From an uncultured Bacteroidota bacterium (GTDB lineage: Bacteria > Bacteroidota > Bacteroidia > Chitinophagales > Chitinophagaceae), in NCBI GenBank assembly GCA_903882805.1, contig CAIRYK010000003.1:1-64000 (forward strand): DNA of 64,000 bases. The letters run 5' to 3'. The position numbers and the translations under genes were made by a program. Below are positions 1 to 9,967 of this stretch, in pieces (position 1 is the stretch's first letter; each line of letters starts with the position of its first letter). The notes beneath the pieces were generated by a model. The model ran no database searches. It was not told the DNA's origin and saw nothing but the letters and a program-made list of their open reading frames with translations.

Positions 1-19
1 AGGCATACCAGCCGCTTTT

Positions 20-925
20 TTACAGCATATCGCCAGGGTCGGCGCCTACTACTACTTTCTTTTCCTGCCATATTTTCTTAAAGTTGTCGTGAACCTGCAC
101 TTTATATACGCCTTTCGGGTCGCGACGAGGGTCGAATTCTACAGCTACACGATAACCATTTTTATCTATTACCTGATCGGCCGATATTTCTTTGTACAGT
201 TCTCCGTTCTCTTTGTATATCGATACGTACATATGCTTGTAGCCTTCGTGCCCCCAGTGCAGATTTACATACACTTTTTCCTGATTGGTCATTATAACCG
301 GCTGGTTTGCGCGGTTATTGAGTTTGTACTCGGTGAAGTATTCCGGTATTTTTGTCTTTCGCACAGATGCTACATATTTTACAAAATCTTCCGACATCGC
401 AGGGTTTTCATGTTTGTAAATAGTGCTGATGCAGTAGCCGTTGGTGAAGGTCCATACCGCACGCTGTGCAAGCCCTATGTCTATGGTTTTTTTCTTTACA
501 TAGTCTAGCGTGCGTATCAGGCCGCTATCGCCTTGTTTCAGGTAGGTATATTTTATTCCTTTATACGGAGATCTGGCATAGCTTTTACCGCAAAATGTTT
601 GCAGTGTGATGCTTTTTTTCTCCGCAGGCGCAAGTACTATTTGTTCGTTGCCCAGCAACACCAGATACTGACATTGCGTATCGGCAGGTGCAAATATTAG
701 CGCCGGATCTATGTCTATGTTCATTTCTTTTTCTGTGTTATTGGTCAGGGTTAGCGACAGGCTTTTATCGCAATAGCCGCCGGTAGATACTGCGCTAACG
801 CTTACCAATTTGGCGCCCATGGCGCGTTTCAGCGATACCCTGCCCGCTGCAGCATGTGATATTTGCGTTAAGAATAGCAGATAGGACAAAAGTGTAATCG
901 ACTTAAAATCAGCAAGATTAAGCAT
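20..925 (-). CDS. Secreted protein of unknown function
   Basis: A 301-residue protein that I do not recognise as a named family. The first 27 or so residues form a signal peptide (hydrophobic TLLSYLLFLTQ, then SHAAAG), so it is exported. The rest looks like soluble beta-rich sequence without transmembrane segments. The last 60 residues (GHEGYKHMYVSIYKENG, then DPKGVYKVQVHDN) resemble the beta-sandwich modules found at the ends of many secreted Bacteroidota proteins, but this is only a resemblance. It is transcribed away from the dcw cluster, with the DnaA-box region between them. The start is the ATG directly ahead of the signal peptide. No terminator is visible because the gene ends at the window edge. 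Confidence 0.7.
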   Translation of the reverse strand: MLNLADFKSITLLSYLLFLTQISHAAAGRVSLKRAMGAKLVSVSAVSTGGYCDKSLSLTLTNNTEKEMNIDIDPALIFAPADTQCQYLVLLGNEQIVLAPAEKKSITLQTFCGKSYARSPYKGIKYTYLKQGDSGLIRTLDYVKKKTIDIGLAQRAVWTFTNGYCISTIYKHENPAMSEDFVKYVASVRKTKIPEYFTEYKLNNRANQPVIMTNQEKVYVNLHWGHEGYKHMYVSIYKENGELYKEISADQVIDKNGYRVAVEFDPRRDPKGVYKVQVHDNFKKIWQEKKVVVGADPGDML

Positions 926-1414
926 AGCAAACCGAGTATTTTATATACTAAAATACAGATTATCCGGAGTATTTAGCCGTTTTCTGAAATCTGTAGTTTT
1001 AATAGGAGATATTAATCCCGTTTGATAGGAAAAATAGGGTGGGCTACTACGCAAATGCCGGCCAGTGGCGGAGTTTGGGTACACGGGCAATTAAAATATG
1101 GCGTGGTAAACAGGTTCAGAAAAATGTGGAAAAAATAGCTCGAAAAATGTTGAAAATGTGGTGCACGGAACTACCCATATCTACACAAAAAGCCCAAAAC
1201 TGCAGTTTTGGGGGGCTATTTTAGGGTGAAAAAAGCTAAAATTGACACAAGAGCCTCAAAACGCGTAAAAAATCAACACGAATTCCCACCTGCGCGCTTG
1301 TCTAGAAATTCGATTTTTTCAATTATTTGCAAAAAACGCCGAAAATAGATAAAAAACAGCCTTTTTTTCATCAAAAACACGATTTTTTGTCTCAAAAATG
1401 GCTAAAATTAGCAA

Positions 1415-1667
1415 CTATTCACATTTTTATATTCATTATTTATTTGAAATTTGGCCATTTTTGTGAAAAATCTCTTTGTATGTGCAATTATTTAATAAAA
1501 TACGTTATCCACATGCAAAAATGGCTGCAATTGCGGGCTTTGTTTGTATTGTTCACATCTTATCCACACTTATTCACAAGTTATACAGCGATTGTGCAAA
1601 AAAAATATTTTTATCCCTGCAAAACCAACACAGTAAAGCTTTTTAGCTTATTTTTAAATGTGGATAA
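1415..1667. other. oriC: Candidate oriC: DnaA-box cluster
   Basis: Four perfect matches to the DnaA box TTATNCACA lie within 163 bases: TTATCCACA at 1505-1513 and 1560-1568, TTATTCACA at 1570-1578, and TTATCCACA on the minus strand at 1659-1667. One-mismatch boxes lie at 1415-1423, 1462-1470 (minus), 1549-1557, 1593-1601 (minus) and, further out, 1125-1133 (minus). AT-rich runs that could unwind lie between them (1430-1450, 1597-1613, 1641-1660). By simple base counting, about 0.03 perfect boxes are expected in an 835-base stretch. The neighbouring genes diverge from here, as is common at origins. The alternative is DnaA-controlled transcription of the dcw operon. The box cluster is directly visible; the origin function is inferred. 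Confidence 0.6.
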
Positions 1668-1743
1668 TGTAAAAAACAGGCAAAAAAATGAGATAGTTAT
1701 AGTCAAGGTGTAAATAGGTGTCTAAAATTGTCAAAGGAGTGCG

Positions 1744-1751
1744 TACTTTTG
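1744..1751 (+). promoter_or_regulatory. Candidate -7 element TACTTTTG before mraZ
   Basis: TACTTTTG fits the Bacteroidota -7 consensus TAnnTTTG. The same octamer precedes three other genes in this window. Transcription would start around 1757, only a few bases before the mraZ ATG at 1761, giving an almost leaderless mRNA. No clear -33 TTTG is present at the usual spacing. Confidence 0.35.
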
Positions 1752-1760
1752 ACATTATAC

Positions 1761-2228
1761 ATGACTGACTTACTCGGTGAATATGAAGTAGCAATAGACT
1801 CAAAAGGTCGTTTTTTGCTACCATCGGGCCTCCGGAAGCAATTGGCTGCGGGGGAAGGAGAGAGGTTTGTTGTGAACCGTGGATTTGAAAGTTGCCTTAC
1901 TATTTATCTGATGGACACGTGGAAAGCGTTGTCGGCCCAGGTGAACAAGCTGAACGATTTTCAGGCAAATGTGCGGGAGTTTAAAAGGTTGTTTCTGAAC
2001 GGAGCCACCATTGTTGAAGTAGACAGCGCCGACAGGTTTTTGGCGCCCAAACAACTGATGGAATATGCCGGAATCAAAAAAGATGCTGTGCTGCTGGCTC
2101 AGGGCAACAAAATAGAATTGTGGGATAGAGATAAATATTACGCTTATCTGCGTGAGAAATCGGGTGGATATAGTCAATTGGCAGCAGATGTGGCAGGAAC
2201 TTTTGGTAACCCATTTGAAAACTTATAG
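1761..2228 (+). CDS. mraZ: Transcriptional regulator MraZ
   Basis: A DNA-binding protein of the MraZ/SpoVT-AbrB-like fold, usually the first gene of the dcw cluster and known in other bacteria to bind repeats in its own promoter. The protein is 155 residues, close to the family length of about 150. It shows the two family DxxxR signatures: DSKGR near residue 13 in the first half and DSADR near residue 90 in the second. The ATG at 1761 gives the family N-terminus (MTDLLGEYEVAIDSKGR). An in-frame TTG at 1728 would add 11 unrelated residues and is rejected. The rsmH start follows 2 bases after its stop. Tandem MraZ-binding repeats were not obvious upstream. Confidence 0.93.
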   Translation: MTDLLGEYEVAIDSKGRFLLPSGLRKQLAAGEGERFVVNRGFESCLTIYLMDTWKALSAQVNKLNDFQANVREFKRLFLNGATIVEVDSADRFLAPKQLMEYAGIKKDAVLLAQGNKIELWDRDKYYAYLREKSGGYSQLAADVAGTFGNPFENL

Positions 2229-2230
2229 AC

Positions 2231-3133
2231 ATGGGAAAACAGGATTTTTACCACACAACAGTACTGCTTGAAGAAGCAGTGGATTGGTTGAACATAGAAG
2301 AAGACGGAGTGTATGTAGACGCCACTTTTGGCGGCGGCGGACACAGCAAAGCAATACTGGAGCGACTGGGCCCTAACGGAAGGTTGGTATCCTTTGATCA
2401 GGATGCAGACGCATGGAACAACAAACCGGATGATGACAGACTGATTCCGGTGACAGAAAATTTTAAATACCTCAGTCGCTTTTTGCGGTTGCATGGTTAT
2501 AGCGAGGTAGATGGCATTTTGGCAGATTTAGGCGTTAGTTCTTTTCAGTTTGATACCGCAGACCGGGGCTTCTCAATAAGGTATGATGGTCCGCTGGATA
2601 TGCGGATGGATCGCCGTACAGAGTTAACGGCAGCCAAGGTGATTCGCACTTATACCGAGACTCAGCTACACCAGTTGTTTGAGCAATATGGCGAGGTGCG
2701 CAATGCGAGGCAGTTGGCCAAGCATATTGTTACCAGCCGCAAGGGCGCAGGGCCACAAACGATAGGGGAGCTGAAAGCCATGCTGGCGCCGGTAACGAAA
2801 GGAATAGAAGTGAAATATCTGGCGCAGGTTTTTCAGGCGCTGAGAATAGAAGTAAACGATGAGCTGGGGGCGCTAAAAGAATTGTTGCAACAGGCTGCAG
2901 TAAGCCTGAAACCGGGGGGGAGATTGTGTATAATATCTTTTCATTCGCTTGAAGACAGAATAGTGAAACATTATATAAAACGAGGAAGATGGGACGAACC
3001 CGGAGCATACGAAGAACCAATAAAACCATTGATGAAGCCTGCAACGCCCAAATCGATTGACCCTACCGAAGCTGAAATAAAACGAAACCCACGCTCAAGG
3101 AGCGCACGACTAAGGGTTGGAGAAAAGCTCTGA
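2231..3133 (+). CDS. rsmH: 16S rRNA (cytosine(1402)-N(4))-methyltransferase RsmH
   Basis: An S-adenosylmethionine-dependent methyltransferase that modifies C1402 of 16S rRNA in the ribosomal P site; also called MraW. It has 300 residues, the usual family length. The SAM-binding motif I DATFGGGGH is at residues 30-38. The GILADLGVSSFQ and SFHSLEDRIVKHYIK segments typical of the family are present, as is the C-terminal NPRSRSARLR. It sits directly after mraZ, the standard dcw order. It is followed by 111 bases without a convincing gene before ftsL. Confidence 0.97.
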   Translation: MGKQDFYHTTVLLEEAVDWLNIEEDGVYVDATFGGGGHSKAILERLGPNGRLVSFDQDADAWNNKPDDDRLIPVTENFKYLSRFLRLHGYSEVDGILADLGVSSFQFDTADRGFSIRYDGPLDMRMDRRTELTAAKVIRTYTETQLHQLFEQYGEVRNARQLAKHIVTSRKGAGPQTIGELKAMLAPVTKGIEVKYLAQVFQALRIEVNDELGALKELLQQAAVSLKPGGRLCIISFHSLEDRIVKHYIKRGRWDEPGAYEEPIKPLMKPATPKSIDPTEAEIKRNPRSRSARLRVGEKL

Positions 3134-3244
3134 CCCGAACCATACCTAACAACCTTATGGAAACGCTATGCCGGCGGGAGCGCAGGCATGAAAAAGAACA
3201 ATGTATCCGGTCAGCTAATGATGGCCGCGTTATAAAAATGGATT

Positions 3245-3643
3245 ATGCCAAACGAGGAAAAGAACATACCGCAAGAATTGCTGACGCCTGCGCAACGTGT
3301 GCGCAACGACTGGAAGACTGTAGTGGACAAAGTCTCGTATAAGACGGTAATTAGTAATATTCCCTTTGTGTTGTTTGTGGTGGGCGCCTGTATGCTATAC
3401 ATAGCGCATAGCCACCGGGCAATAGAAATACAAAGGCAGATAAATGTGCAGAATAAGATACTGAAGGAACTGCGGTGGCGGCATATGGATGTGAAATCGC
3501 AGTTAATGTATGTGAAAACGGAAACGCAGGTGATAAAGAGCGCAGGCGCAATAGGATTAAAACCATCGTTGATGCCGGCTTACAAAATATCGCCGGCAGA
3601 GACAAGAAAAGCGCCGGCGCAAAGACTGGCAAAAACAGATTAG
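3245..3643 (+). CDS. ftsL: FtsL-like cell division protein
   Basis: A small bitopic membrane protein of 132 residues in the ftsL position between rsmH and the division transpeptidase. There is a cytoplasmic N-terminus of about 38 residues, one transmembrane helix (around residues 40-57, IPFVLFVVGACMLYIAHS), then a periplasmic stretch with heptad-like spacing (about 58-100) that fits the FtsL coiled coil that pairs with DivIB/FtsQ and FtsB-like partners. It resembles the Bacteroidota FtsL-like family, which differs strongly from the E. coli protein. The assignment rests mostly on topology and gene order. Confidence 0.85.
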   Translation: MPNEEKNIPQELLTPAQRVRNDWKTVVDKVSYKTVISNIPFVLFVVGACMLYIAHSHRAIEIQRQINVQNKILKELRWRHMDVKSQLMYVKTETQVIKSAGAIGLKPSLMPAYKISPAETRKAPAQRLAKTD

Positions 3644-3698
3644 CAAACGAAGAAGCAACAAACAACCAATAAATAAAACAAACACAAGCAGCAAAACA

Positions 3699-5801
3699 AT
3701 GACAGTAAGACAAGACATACGATTCAGGGTGTATATCACTTTCTCCTGCATTTGCTTGTTTGGTCTGGCTATTATTGTAAAAGCGGCTATGATTCAGGTA
3801 AAAGAGGGTAAGGCATTGCGCGACCTTGCAAAACAAGACCATACCCGCTACGATACGCTGAAGGCAGAACGCGGCAACATATACAACGAAGCTGGCGTAT
3901 TGCTTAGTTCGTCTATACAGGAGTTTGATGTTCATATAGACTTTTCGGTAATTGACTCTGGGTTGTTTGCAAAAAAAATCGACTCGCTGACGCTTTGTTT
4001 GTCTAATCTTTTTGGCGACAAATCGGCAGCGCAGTACAAGCAGGAGTTTGTGCAGGCATACGATGCCGAGGCTACCTATTACCTCCTTGGGCGCAAGCTT
4101 AAGTACGATCAGTATGAAGCGTTGCGCACCTTCCCAATATTCAATCGCGGCAAGGGTATAGGCGGTTTTATCTGCGAGCCCAAGGAGAAAAGAGTAACGC
4201 CCTACAACATGCTCGCTTTCCGCACCATCGGGGTGTTCAGAGATAGTAGCGCATCGGGTCTGGAAGCAACCTACAACAGATACCTGGTGGGCGAAAACGG
4301 AACACGCGTAGTGCAGAAAAGCGCAGGCGGCGTGTGGGTGCCGATAGATGGATCGGAGATGGATCCCAAAAACGGCAAAGACATAGTAACCACCCTGGAC
4401 ATGGAAGTGCAGGATGTGGCCGAGCATGCCCTGATGAGCATATTACAGAAGTATGAGTGCGAATATGGCACCTGCATTGTTATGGAGGTAAAAACAGGTA
4501 AGATAAAAACACTGGTCAACCTCGGCAGGCAGAAGGATGGCGAATACTGGGAAGATTTCAACTATGCCATGATACCTACCGAGCCGGGATCGACTTTTAA
4601 ACTGGCTACGCTTATATCGCTGCTCAATGACAAGAAAATTAATGTTGACGACAAAATAGATGCTGAAGGCGGATCTGTAAGGTTTGGCAACAGACTGATG
4701 AAAGACTCGCACATGGGCCTGCACGAGATGACGATTTGGAAGGCTTATGCAGAGTCGAGTAATGCGGCGATGGCCAAACTGGCGGTAAAGTATTATGGAG
4801 ACAACCCTAAGAGGTTTGTAGACAATCTAAGGAACCTTCATCTGGACAAGCCAACAGGTATAGATTTGGTGGGCGAGCGCCCTACGGCGTTGCTTACGCC
4901 TGGCGGAAGAAACTGGAGCGCTACATCGCTCCCCTGGATGGCTACTGGATATGGCGTACAGATATCGCCGCTGCATACGGCTATGTTGTATAATGCGGTA
5001 GCAAACAATGGCGATATGATGAAGCCCTACCTGGTAAGCGCTATCAGGGAGTATGGAAAAGATGTTAAGAAAATAGAACCGGTAACGCTTGCACGGATAG
5101 GCGATTCATCTACAGTGGCGCAGTTACGTAAGTGTACGCGGGCTGTGGTTACGGAGGGTACTGCAAAAGGTATTGAATCGCCCTACTATACTATGTCTGG
5201 TAAAACCGGTACCGCGCAAGTATTCGACCGTTCGCCTGAGCGACGGATAGATTATTCAGACGGCGTTTATCAGGGGTCGTTTGTAGGGTATTTACCCGCC
5301 GAGCAGCCCAAATACACCATTTGTGTAGTGATACGCACCAAGCCGCATTCGGCAGCATACTATGGCGGAGCAATTGCCGCGCCTGTATTCAGAATGGTGG
5401 CCGACAAGATTTTTTCGCAGAACATGGGCGCCTGGGCAGGTCCGCTGGATAGTCTGGCTCAGAACAATCCCGGCGCTTTGCCGGCGAAGGCGGCTACTGC
5501 CAGAAGCTATCAGGTGCTGATGGGAGCGCTGGATAAGCGATTGGCTATGAATACCGACCATCTGAATGTGATGATGGAAATGAAAACCGACACCAACAAA
5601 CATACATCTGTAAACAAAAAGCAATTGTACAAGGATGTAGTGCCGGATGTAACAGGAATGGGGCTGCGCGATGCGATATATATGCTTGAAAACAGCGGTA
5701 TGCAAGTGCAGGTGCTGGGTAAAGGAAAGGTAAGACAACAGTCGGTGCCGGCTGGAACAAGGATTTCGAAAGGACAAAACATTATAATACAATTAAGCTA
5801 A
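3699..5801 (+). CDS. ftsI: Division-specific transpeptidase FtsI (class B PBP) with PASTA domain
   Basis: The peptidoglycan D,D-transpeptidase that cross-links septal wall, working with the glycosyltransferase FtsW. The 700-residue protein has an N-terminal membrane anchor (about residues 10-32), a dimerisation or pedestal region, and a transpeptidase domain with the three catalytic motifs: STFK with nucleophile Ser298, SSN at 353-355 and KTG at 502-504. The C-terminus (about residues 645-700, VVPDVTGMGLRDAIYMLE and onward) is one PASTA domain, common in Bacteroidota FtsI. Its stop codon overlaps the murE start by one base (TAATG), suggesting translational coupling. Confidence 0.96.
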   Translation: MTVRQDIRFRVYITFSCICLFGLAIIVKAAMIQVKEGKALRDLAKQDHTRYDTLKAERGNIYNEAGVLLSSSIQEFDVHIDFSVIDSGLFAKKIDSLTLCLSNLFGDKSAAQYKQEFVQAYDAEATYYLLGRKLKYDQYEALRTFPIFNRGKGIGGFICEPKEKRVTPYNMLAFRTIGVFRDSSASGLEATYNRYLVGENGTRVVQKSAGGVWVPIDGSEMDPKNGKDIVTTLDMEVQDVAEHALMSILQKYECEYGTCIVMEVKTGKIKTLVNLGRQKDGEYWEDFNYAMIPTEPGSTFKLATLISLLNDKKINVDDKIDAEGGSVRFGNRLMKDSHMGLHEMTIWKAYAESSNAAMAKLAVKYYGDNPKRFVDNLRNLHLDKPTGIDLVGERPTALLTPGGRNWSATSLPWMATGYGVQISPLHTAMLYNAVANNGDMMKPYLVSAIREYGKDVKKIEPVTLARIGDSSTVAQLRKCTRAVVTEGTAKGIESPYYTMSGKTGTAQVFDRSPERRIDYSDGVYQGSFVGYLPAEQPKYTICVVIRTKPHSAAYYGGAIAAPVFRMVADKIFSQNMGAWAGPLDSLAQNNPGALPAKAATARSYQVLMGALDKRLAMNTDHLNVMMEMKTDTNKHTSVNKKQLYKDVVPDVTGMGLRDAIYMLENSGMQVQVLGKGKVRQQSVPAGTRISKGQNIIIQLS

Positions 5802-7267
5802 TGCCAGTATTGAGCCACATATTGAATAACCTGCCGACCGTAGCAATAACGGGCGATAAGGAGGTTGTTGTGGATAGTCTCTGCATCGATTCGCGGAGCG
5901 CTACGCACGGCAGCGTTTTTATTGCGGTAAGGGGCACACAGGCCGATGGGCATTTGTTTATACCAAAGGCCATAGCGCAGGGCGCAGCGGTAATAGTGTG
6001 CGAAACGCTACCCGGCGAGCTGAGCGAAGGCGTAACCTATGTGCAAACGCCCGATACTGCGACGGCGGCAGGATTCATGGCGGCAGCGTTTTACGGGCAT
6101 CCATCGGCGGATATGAGGGTGGTGGGCGTTACCGGCACCAACGGCAAAACCACTACAGCTACGCTACTCTACCAATTGTTTGAAGCGCTGGGGTATAAAT
6201 GCGGATTGATATCTACGGTGCAAAACCATATACACAACCAGGTGGAGCCATCAACCCACACCACGCCCGACGCTATATCTGTGCAGGCGCTGTTGCGTAA
6301 AATGGCTGATGCAGGATGCGCCTATGTGTTTATGGAAGTGAGTTCGCATGCCATACACCAGAGCCGCATAGCAGGGATTCTGTTTGCTGGCGGCATATTT
6401 ACCAATATTACCCACGATCATCTCGACTATCACAAAACGTTTGACGAATACATACGCGTTAAGAAACTGTTTTTTGATAATCTGCCTGAAAGCGCATTTG
6501 CTTTGACTAATGCCGACGACAAACGCGGGATGGTAATGTTGCAAAACACCCGCGCCGACAAGCAGGCTTACAGCTTGCGTATGCCGGCATCGGTAAAAGG
6601 CAAGGTGCTGGAAAACAATCTTACAGGCCTTGTGATGCTGGTTGATAATGTTGAGGCGCATTTCAGAATGATAGGCACATTCAATGCTTATAATCTGTTG
6701 GCGGTATATGGCGCGGCCACGCTGCTTGGGCAAGATAAGATGGAAGTGTTGGCAGTACTGAGTGGGCTGCATGGCGCAGCAGGCAGGTTTGAAACCTATA
6801 TGTCGCCGGTAGAAAAAGTGTTGGGCATTGTAGACTATGCGCACACGCCCGATGCGCTCATCAATGTGCTGGCTACGATCAATCAATTACGCACACAGGG
6901 GCAGAAACTGATAACGGTGGTAGGCTGCGGCGGCGACAGAGATAAAACAAAACGCCCGATAATGGCGCAGGTAGCCTGCGAACATAGCGACAGGGCTATA
7001 CTAACCTCCGACAATCCGCGAACGGAAGACCCGGAGGCCATACTAACAGAAATGGAAGCTGGCCTGAACCCAACGCACAGACGAAGGTGCCTGCGTATTA
7101 CCGACAGGAAAGAAGCCATAAAAGTGGCTGTATCAATGTCGGGGCCGGGCGACATAATACTGGTAGCAGGTAAAGGGCACGAAACATATCAGGAAATAAA
7201 GGGCGTAAAAAATCACTTTGATGACAGGGAAGTACTTACCGAAACATTTGCAACACTAAATAAATAA
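5801..7267 (+). CDS. murE: UDP-MurNAc-tripeptide ligase MurE (meso-DAP type)
   Basis: A cytoplasmic ATP-dependent ligase that adds the third amino acid to UDP-MurNAc-L-Ala-D-Glu. It has 488 residues and the Mur ligase order of domains: UDP-binding N-terminal domain, central ATPase with P-loop GTNGKTT at 112-118, and C-terminal domain. DNPR at 404-407 is the signature of enzymes specific for meso-diaminopimelate; lysine-adding enzymes differ at the Arg. This predicts a DAP-type peptidoglycan. It starts inside the ftsI stop codon and is followed 13 bases later by mraY. Confidence 0.97.
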   Translation: MPVLSHILNNLPTVAITGDKEVVVDSLCIDSRSATHGSVFIAVRGTQADGHLFIPKAIAQGAAVIVCETLPGELSEGVTYVQTPDTATAAGFMAAAFYGHPSADMRVVGVTGTNGKTTTATLLYQLFEALGYKCGLISTVQNHIHNQVEPSTHTTPDAISVQALLRKMADAGCAYVFMEVSSHAIHQSRIAGILFAGGIFTNITHDHLDYHKTFDEYIRVKKLFFDNLPESAFALTNADDKRGMVMLQNTRADKQAYSLRMPASVKGKVLENNLTGLVMLVDNVEAHFRMIGTFNAYNLLAVYGAATLLGQDKMEVLAVLSGLHGAAGRFETYMSPVEKVLGIVDYAHTPDALINVLATINQLRTQGQKLITVVGCGGDRDKTKRPIMAQVACEHSDRAILTSDNPRTEDPEAILTEMEAGLNPTHRRRCLRITDRKEAIKVAVSMSGPGDIILVAGKGHETYQEIKGVKNHFDDREVLTETFATLNK

Positions 7268-7280
7268 AAAAGAGGCATTC

Positions 7281-8552
7281 ATGCTGTATTATCTGTTTAC
7301 ATATCTACGCGACACATTTCATCTTGCAGGGGCAGGTGTATTCAACTACATCACCTTCAGGGCGGCAATGGCTATTATACTGTCGCTGGTAATATCTATG
7401 CTGTTTGGCAAGCGCCTTATTGCTTTCCTGCAGCGCAAGCAGATAGGCGAAACAGTACGCGATTTGGGGCTGGCAGGCGAAACAGCTAAAAAAGGAACGC
7501 CAACAATGGGCGGGCTGATAATAATAGCTGCAATATTGATTCCGACGTTGTTGTTTGCACGGGTGCTCAATGTATATATAGTGCTTATGCTGGTGTCAAC
7601 AGTATGGCTGGGGCTGGTTGGTTTTCTCGACGACTATATCAAAGTGTTTAAGAAAAACAAGGAAGGTCTTGCAGGCAGGTTCAAAATAATGGGCCAGGTA
7701 GGTTTAGGTATTATAGTGGGGCTTACTATGTACTACAACAATCACGTAGTCATTAGCCGTCCTATCACCTCAGGTAAGCCGGTGGTGTATAATGCAGCCG
7801 AAAAGCTGGAAGAGGGTGGTTCTACGCGCAAAGACGATCAGGGAAGAGTGCAGACCTATGCGTATGTGCGCACTGCAACCACTACAATACCCTTTGTAAA
7901 AACGCACGAATTCAGGTACGAGAAAATTGCTGAGTTGTTTGGCGAGAAGTATGTGGCTGTAACAACGCCGATTATCTACATATTGTTTGTCATCTTCATC
8001 ATAGTTGCGGTGTCAAACGGCGCCAATATTACCGATGGAGTAGATGGGTTGGCCACAGGCGTATCGGCTATTATAGGTATCTGTCTCGGTGTGTTTGCTT
8101 ATGTATCGGGCAACTATGTTTTTGCGGGCTACCTCAACATTATGGATATACCCAATCTTGGCGAGCTGTCCATTTTCATAGGCGCTTTTGTAGGCGCATG
8201 CGTAGGATTTTTATGGTACAACGCCTATCCTGCGCAGGTGTTTATGGGCGATACCGGTAGTCTGGCATTGGGGGGTATAATAGCCTCGCTGGCTATCATA
8301 GTGCGAAAGGAACTGTTGATACCTATCATTTGCGGTATTTTTCTGGTAGAGAACATATCGGTAATGCTGCAGGTGTGGTACTTCAAAAAAACAAAGAAGA
8401 AATATGGCGAGGGTCGCCGCATTTTTCTGATGGCGCCATTGCACCACCATTATCAGAAAAAAGGGTATCACGAAGCTAAAATTGTTACCCGCTTCTGGAT
8501 AATAGGCATTTTGCTGGCAATAATGAGTATAGTAACGCTAAAACTGCAATAA
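7281..8552 (+). CDS. mraY: Phospho-MurNAc-pentapeptide translocase MraY
   Basis: A polytopic inner-membrane enzyme that transfers phospho-MurNAc-pentapeptide to undecaprenyl phosphate to make lipid I. It has 423 residues and about ten membrane segments. The family aspartates are visible in [19 protein letters not shown] and in [10 protein letters not shown], and the C-terminal [14 protein letters not shown] histidine motif is intact. A hydrophilic insert of about 55 residues (roughly 155-215) makes it longer than the E. coli enzyme; such inserts are usual in Bacteroidota. Its stop is immediately followed by the murD ATG with no spacer. Confidence 0.97.
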   Translation: MLYYLFTYLRDTFHLAGAGVFNYITFRAAMAIILSLVISMLFGKRLIAFLQRKQIGETVRDLGLAGETAKKGTPTMGGLIIIAAILIPTLLFARVLNVYIVLMLVSTVWLGLVGFLDDYIKVFKKNKEGLAGRFKIMGQVGLGIIVGLTMYYNNHVVISRPITSGKPVVYNAAEKLEEGGSTRKDDQGRVQTYAYVRTATTTIPFVKTHEFRYEKIAELFGEKYVAVTTPIIYILFVIFIIVAVSNGANITDGVDGLATGVSAIIGICLGVFAYVSGNYVFAGYLNIMDIPNLGELSIFIGAFVGACVGFLWYNAYPAQVFMGDTGSLALGGIIASLAIIVRKELLIPIICGIFLVENISVMLQVWYFKKTKKKYGEGRRIFLMAPLHHHYQKKGYHEAKIVTRFWIIGILLAIMSIVTLKLQ

Positions 8553-9911
8553 ATGAACGCTGCAACTAAAAAACGTCTGGTGATATTGGGCGCCGCTGAA
8601 AGCGGGGTTGGCGCAGCTTTGCTGGGTGTTCAGCAAGGGTGGGATGTGTTTGTGAGCGACGGCGGTAAAATAAAAGACGATTTTAAAGTTACGCTGCAGG
8701 AGCACAACATACCTTTTGAGGAAGGAACGCATACGCTCGAAGACATACTGAATGCCGACTGCGTGGTGAAAAGTCCGGGCATACCTGAGAAAGTGGCCAT
8801 AATGAAGCAGATACGTGCGGCAGGCATAGAGGTATGTAGCGAGATTGAGTTTGGCTACCGCTACAAGGGCAATAGCAAAATAATAGCTATTACCGGTAGC
8901 AATGGCAAAAGCACCACTACTATGCTCACTTACCACACGCTAAAAACAGCGGGTTATGACGTGGCGCTGGTTGGCAATATAGGGTACAGTTTTGCAAGGC
9001 AGATAGCCGAGCGCCCATGCGAATGGTATGTGATGGAAGTGAGCAGTTTTCAGCTCGACGACATACATACTTTCAGGCCCGAAGTAGCCATATTGCTCAA
9101 CATTACTCCAGATCACCTGGACCGATATAATTACGAATTCAACAACTACATAGCCTCTAAATTCCGAATCACAGAAAACCAACTACCTACCGATTATTTT
9201 GTTGTTAACCAGGACGATAAGGTGATAAAAAACTATCTGGACACCCATTCTATTCAAGCAAAACTAACTTACTTCACAATGGACGAAATGAACTTTGGAA
9301 ACGAAGGCGCGCAAATTTACAACGATCGACTTTTTATCAGACATGAAGGTGAAACCACAGATATGTCTATCAATGACATGTCTATTAAAGGCAGGCACAA
9401 TCAATACAATAGTATGGCTGCAGGAATATCGGCGCGTATTGCCGGCATAAGAAAAGAGAAAATCAGAGAGAGCTTTTCGGGTTTTACAGGCCTGGAGCAT
9501 AGACTGGAACATGTAGCCACTGTGGGTGGAGTAGACTTTATAAATGATAGTAAGGCCACCAATGTAAACTCTGTATGGTATGCCCTGGAAAGCATGAAAA
9601 AATCCACCATTCTGTTATTGGGCGGACAAGATAAAGGCAATGACTACACAGAAATACTGGATCTGGTAAAAGAGAAAGTGAAAGTGATTATTTGCCTGGG
9701 TGTGGATAACAAGCCGATTCACGATGTTTTTGACAGCGTAATAGAAACAATTATAGAAGTGAAAAGCGCAGCGGAAGCAGTGCATGCAGCCTATGCCCTT
9801 GCCGAACGAGGCGATGTGGTGCTCCTGGCTCCAGCATGCTCCAGCTTCGATAGGTTCAAGAATTTTGAAGATCGTGGGCTGCAGTTTAAGGAAGCAGTAA
9901 AAAATCTGTAA
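8553..9911 (+). CDS. murD: UDP-MurNAc-L-alanine:D-glutamate ligase MurD
   Basis: A cytoplasmic Mur ligase that adds D-glutamate to UDP-MurNAc-L-Ala. It has 452 residues, the usual length. The P-loop GSNGKST is at residues 115-121, followed by the VMEVSSFQLD and NITPDHLDRY motifs of the central domain and INDSKATN at the start of the C-terminal domain. It directly abuts mraY upstream. It is followed by a 56-base gap before ftsW, one of the larger gaps in the operon. Confidence 0.97.
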   Translation: MNAATKKRLVILGAAESGVGAALLGVQQGWDVFVSDGGKIKDDFKVTLQEHNIPFEEGTHTLEDILNADCVVKSPGIPEKVAIMKQIRAAGIEVCSEIEFGYRYKGNSKIIAITGSNGKSTTTMLTYHTLKTAGYDVALVGNIGYSFARQIAERPCEWYVMEVSSFQLDDIHTFRPEVAILLNITPDHLDRYNYEFNNYIASKFRITENQLPTDYFVVNQDDKVIKNYLDTHSIQAKLTYFTMDEMNFGNEGAQIYNDRLFIRHEGETTDMSINDMSIKGRHNQYNSMAAGISARIAGIRKEKIRESFSGFTGLEHRLEHVATVGGVDFINDSKATNVNSVWYALESMKKSTILLLGGQDKGNDYTEILDLVKEKVKVIICLGVDNKPIHDVFDSVIETIIEVKSAAEAVHAAYALAERGDVVLLAPACSSFDRFKNFEDRGLQFKEAVKNL

Positions 9912-9967
9912 CCTGAAGGGCGCCAGAGTAATGAAAGTAAAATAAGTAGTTTATAAAGTACAATACC

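Larger units (their letters stand above)
926..1760. other. AT-rich divergent intergenic region
   Basis: About 835 bases between the minus-strand secreted protein and mraZ. It is strongly AT-rich, with many A and T tracts and little coding character. Two longer open frames on the plus strand (about 1039-1224 and 1327-1713) have low-complexity translations and are not accepted as genes. The part from about 1415 to 1670 holds the DnaA-box cluster listed separately. The part from 926 to 1400 holds no other element that I recognise. Confidence 0.7.

Noticed and set aside
1327..1713. 128-codon open frame before mraZ
   Set aside because: Its translation is dominated by Lys, Phe, Ile and Tyr from AT-rich DNA, it covers the DnaA-box cluster, and it shows no domain or start signal.
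3157..3342. 61-codon frame between rsmH and ftsL
   Set aside because: It overlaps ftsL in another frame, has no domain, and its translation looks like shadow coding.
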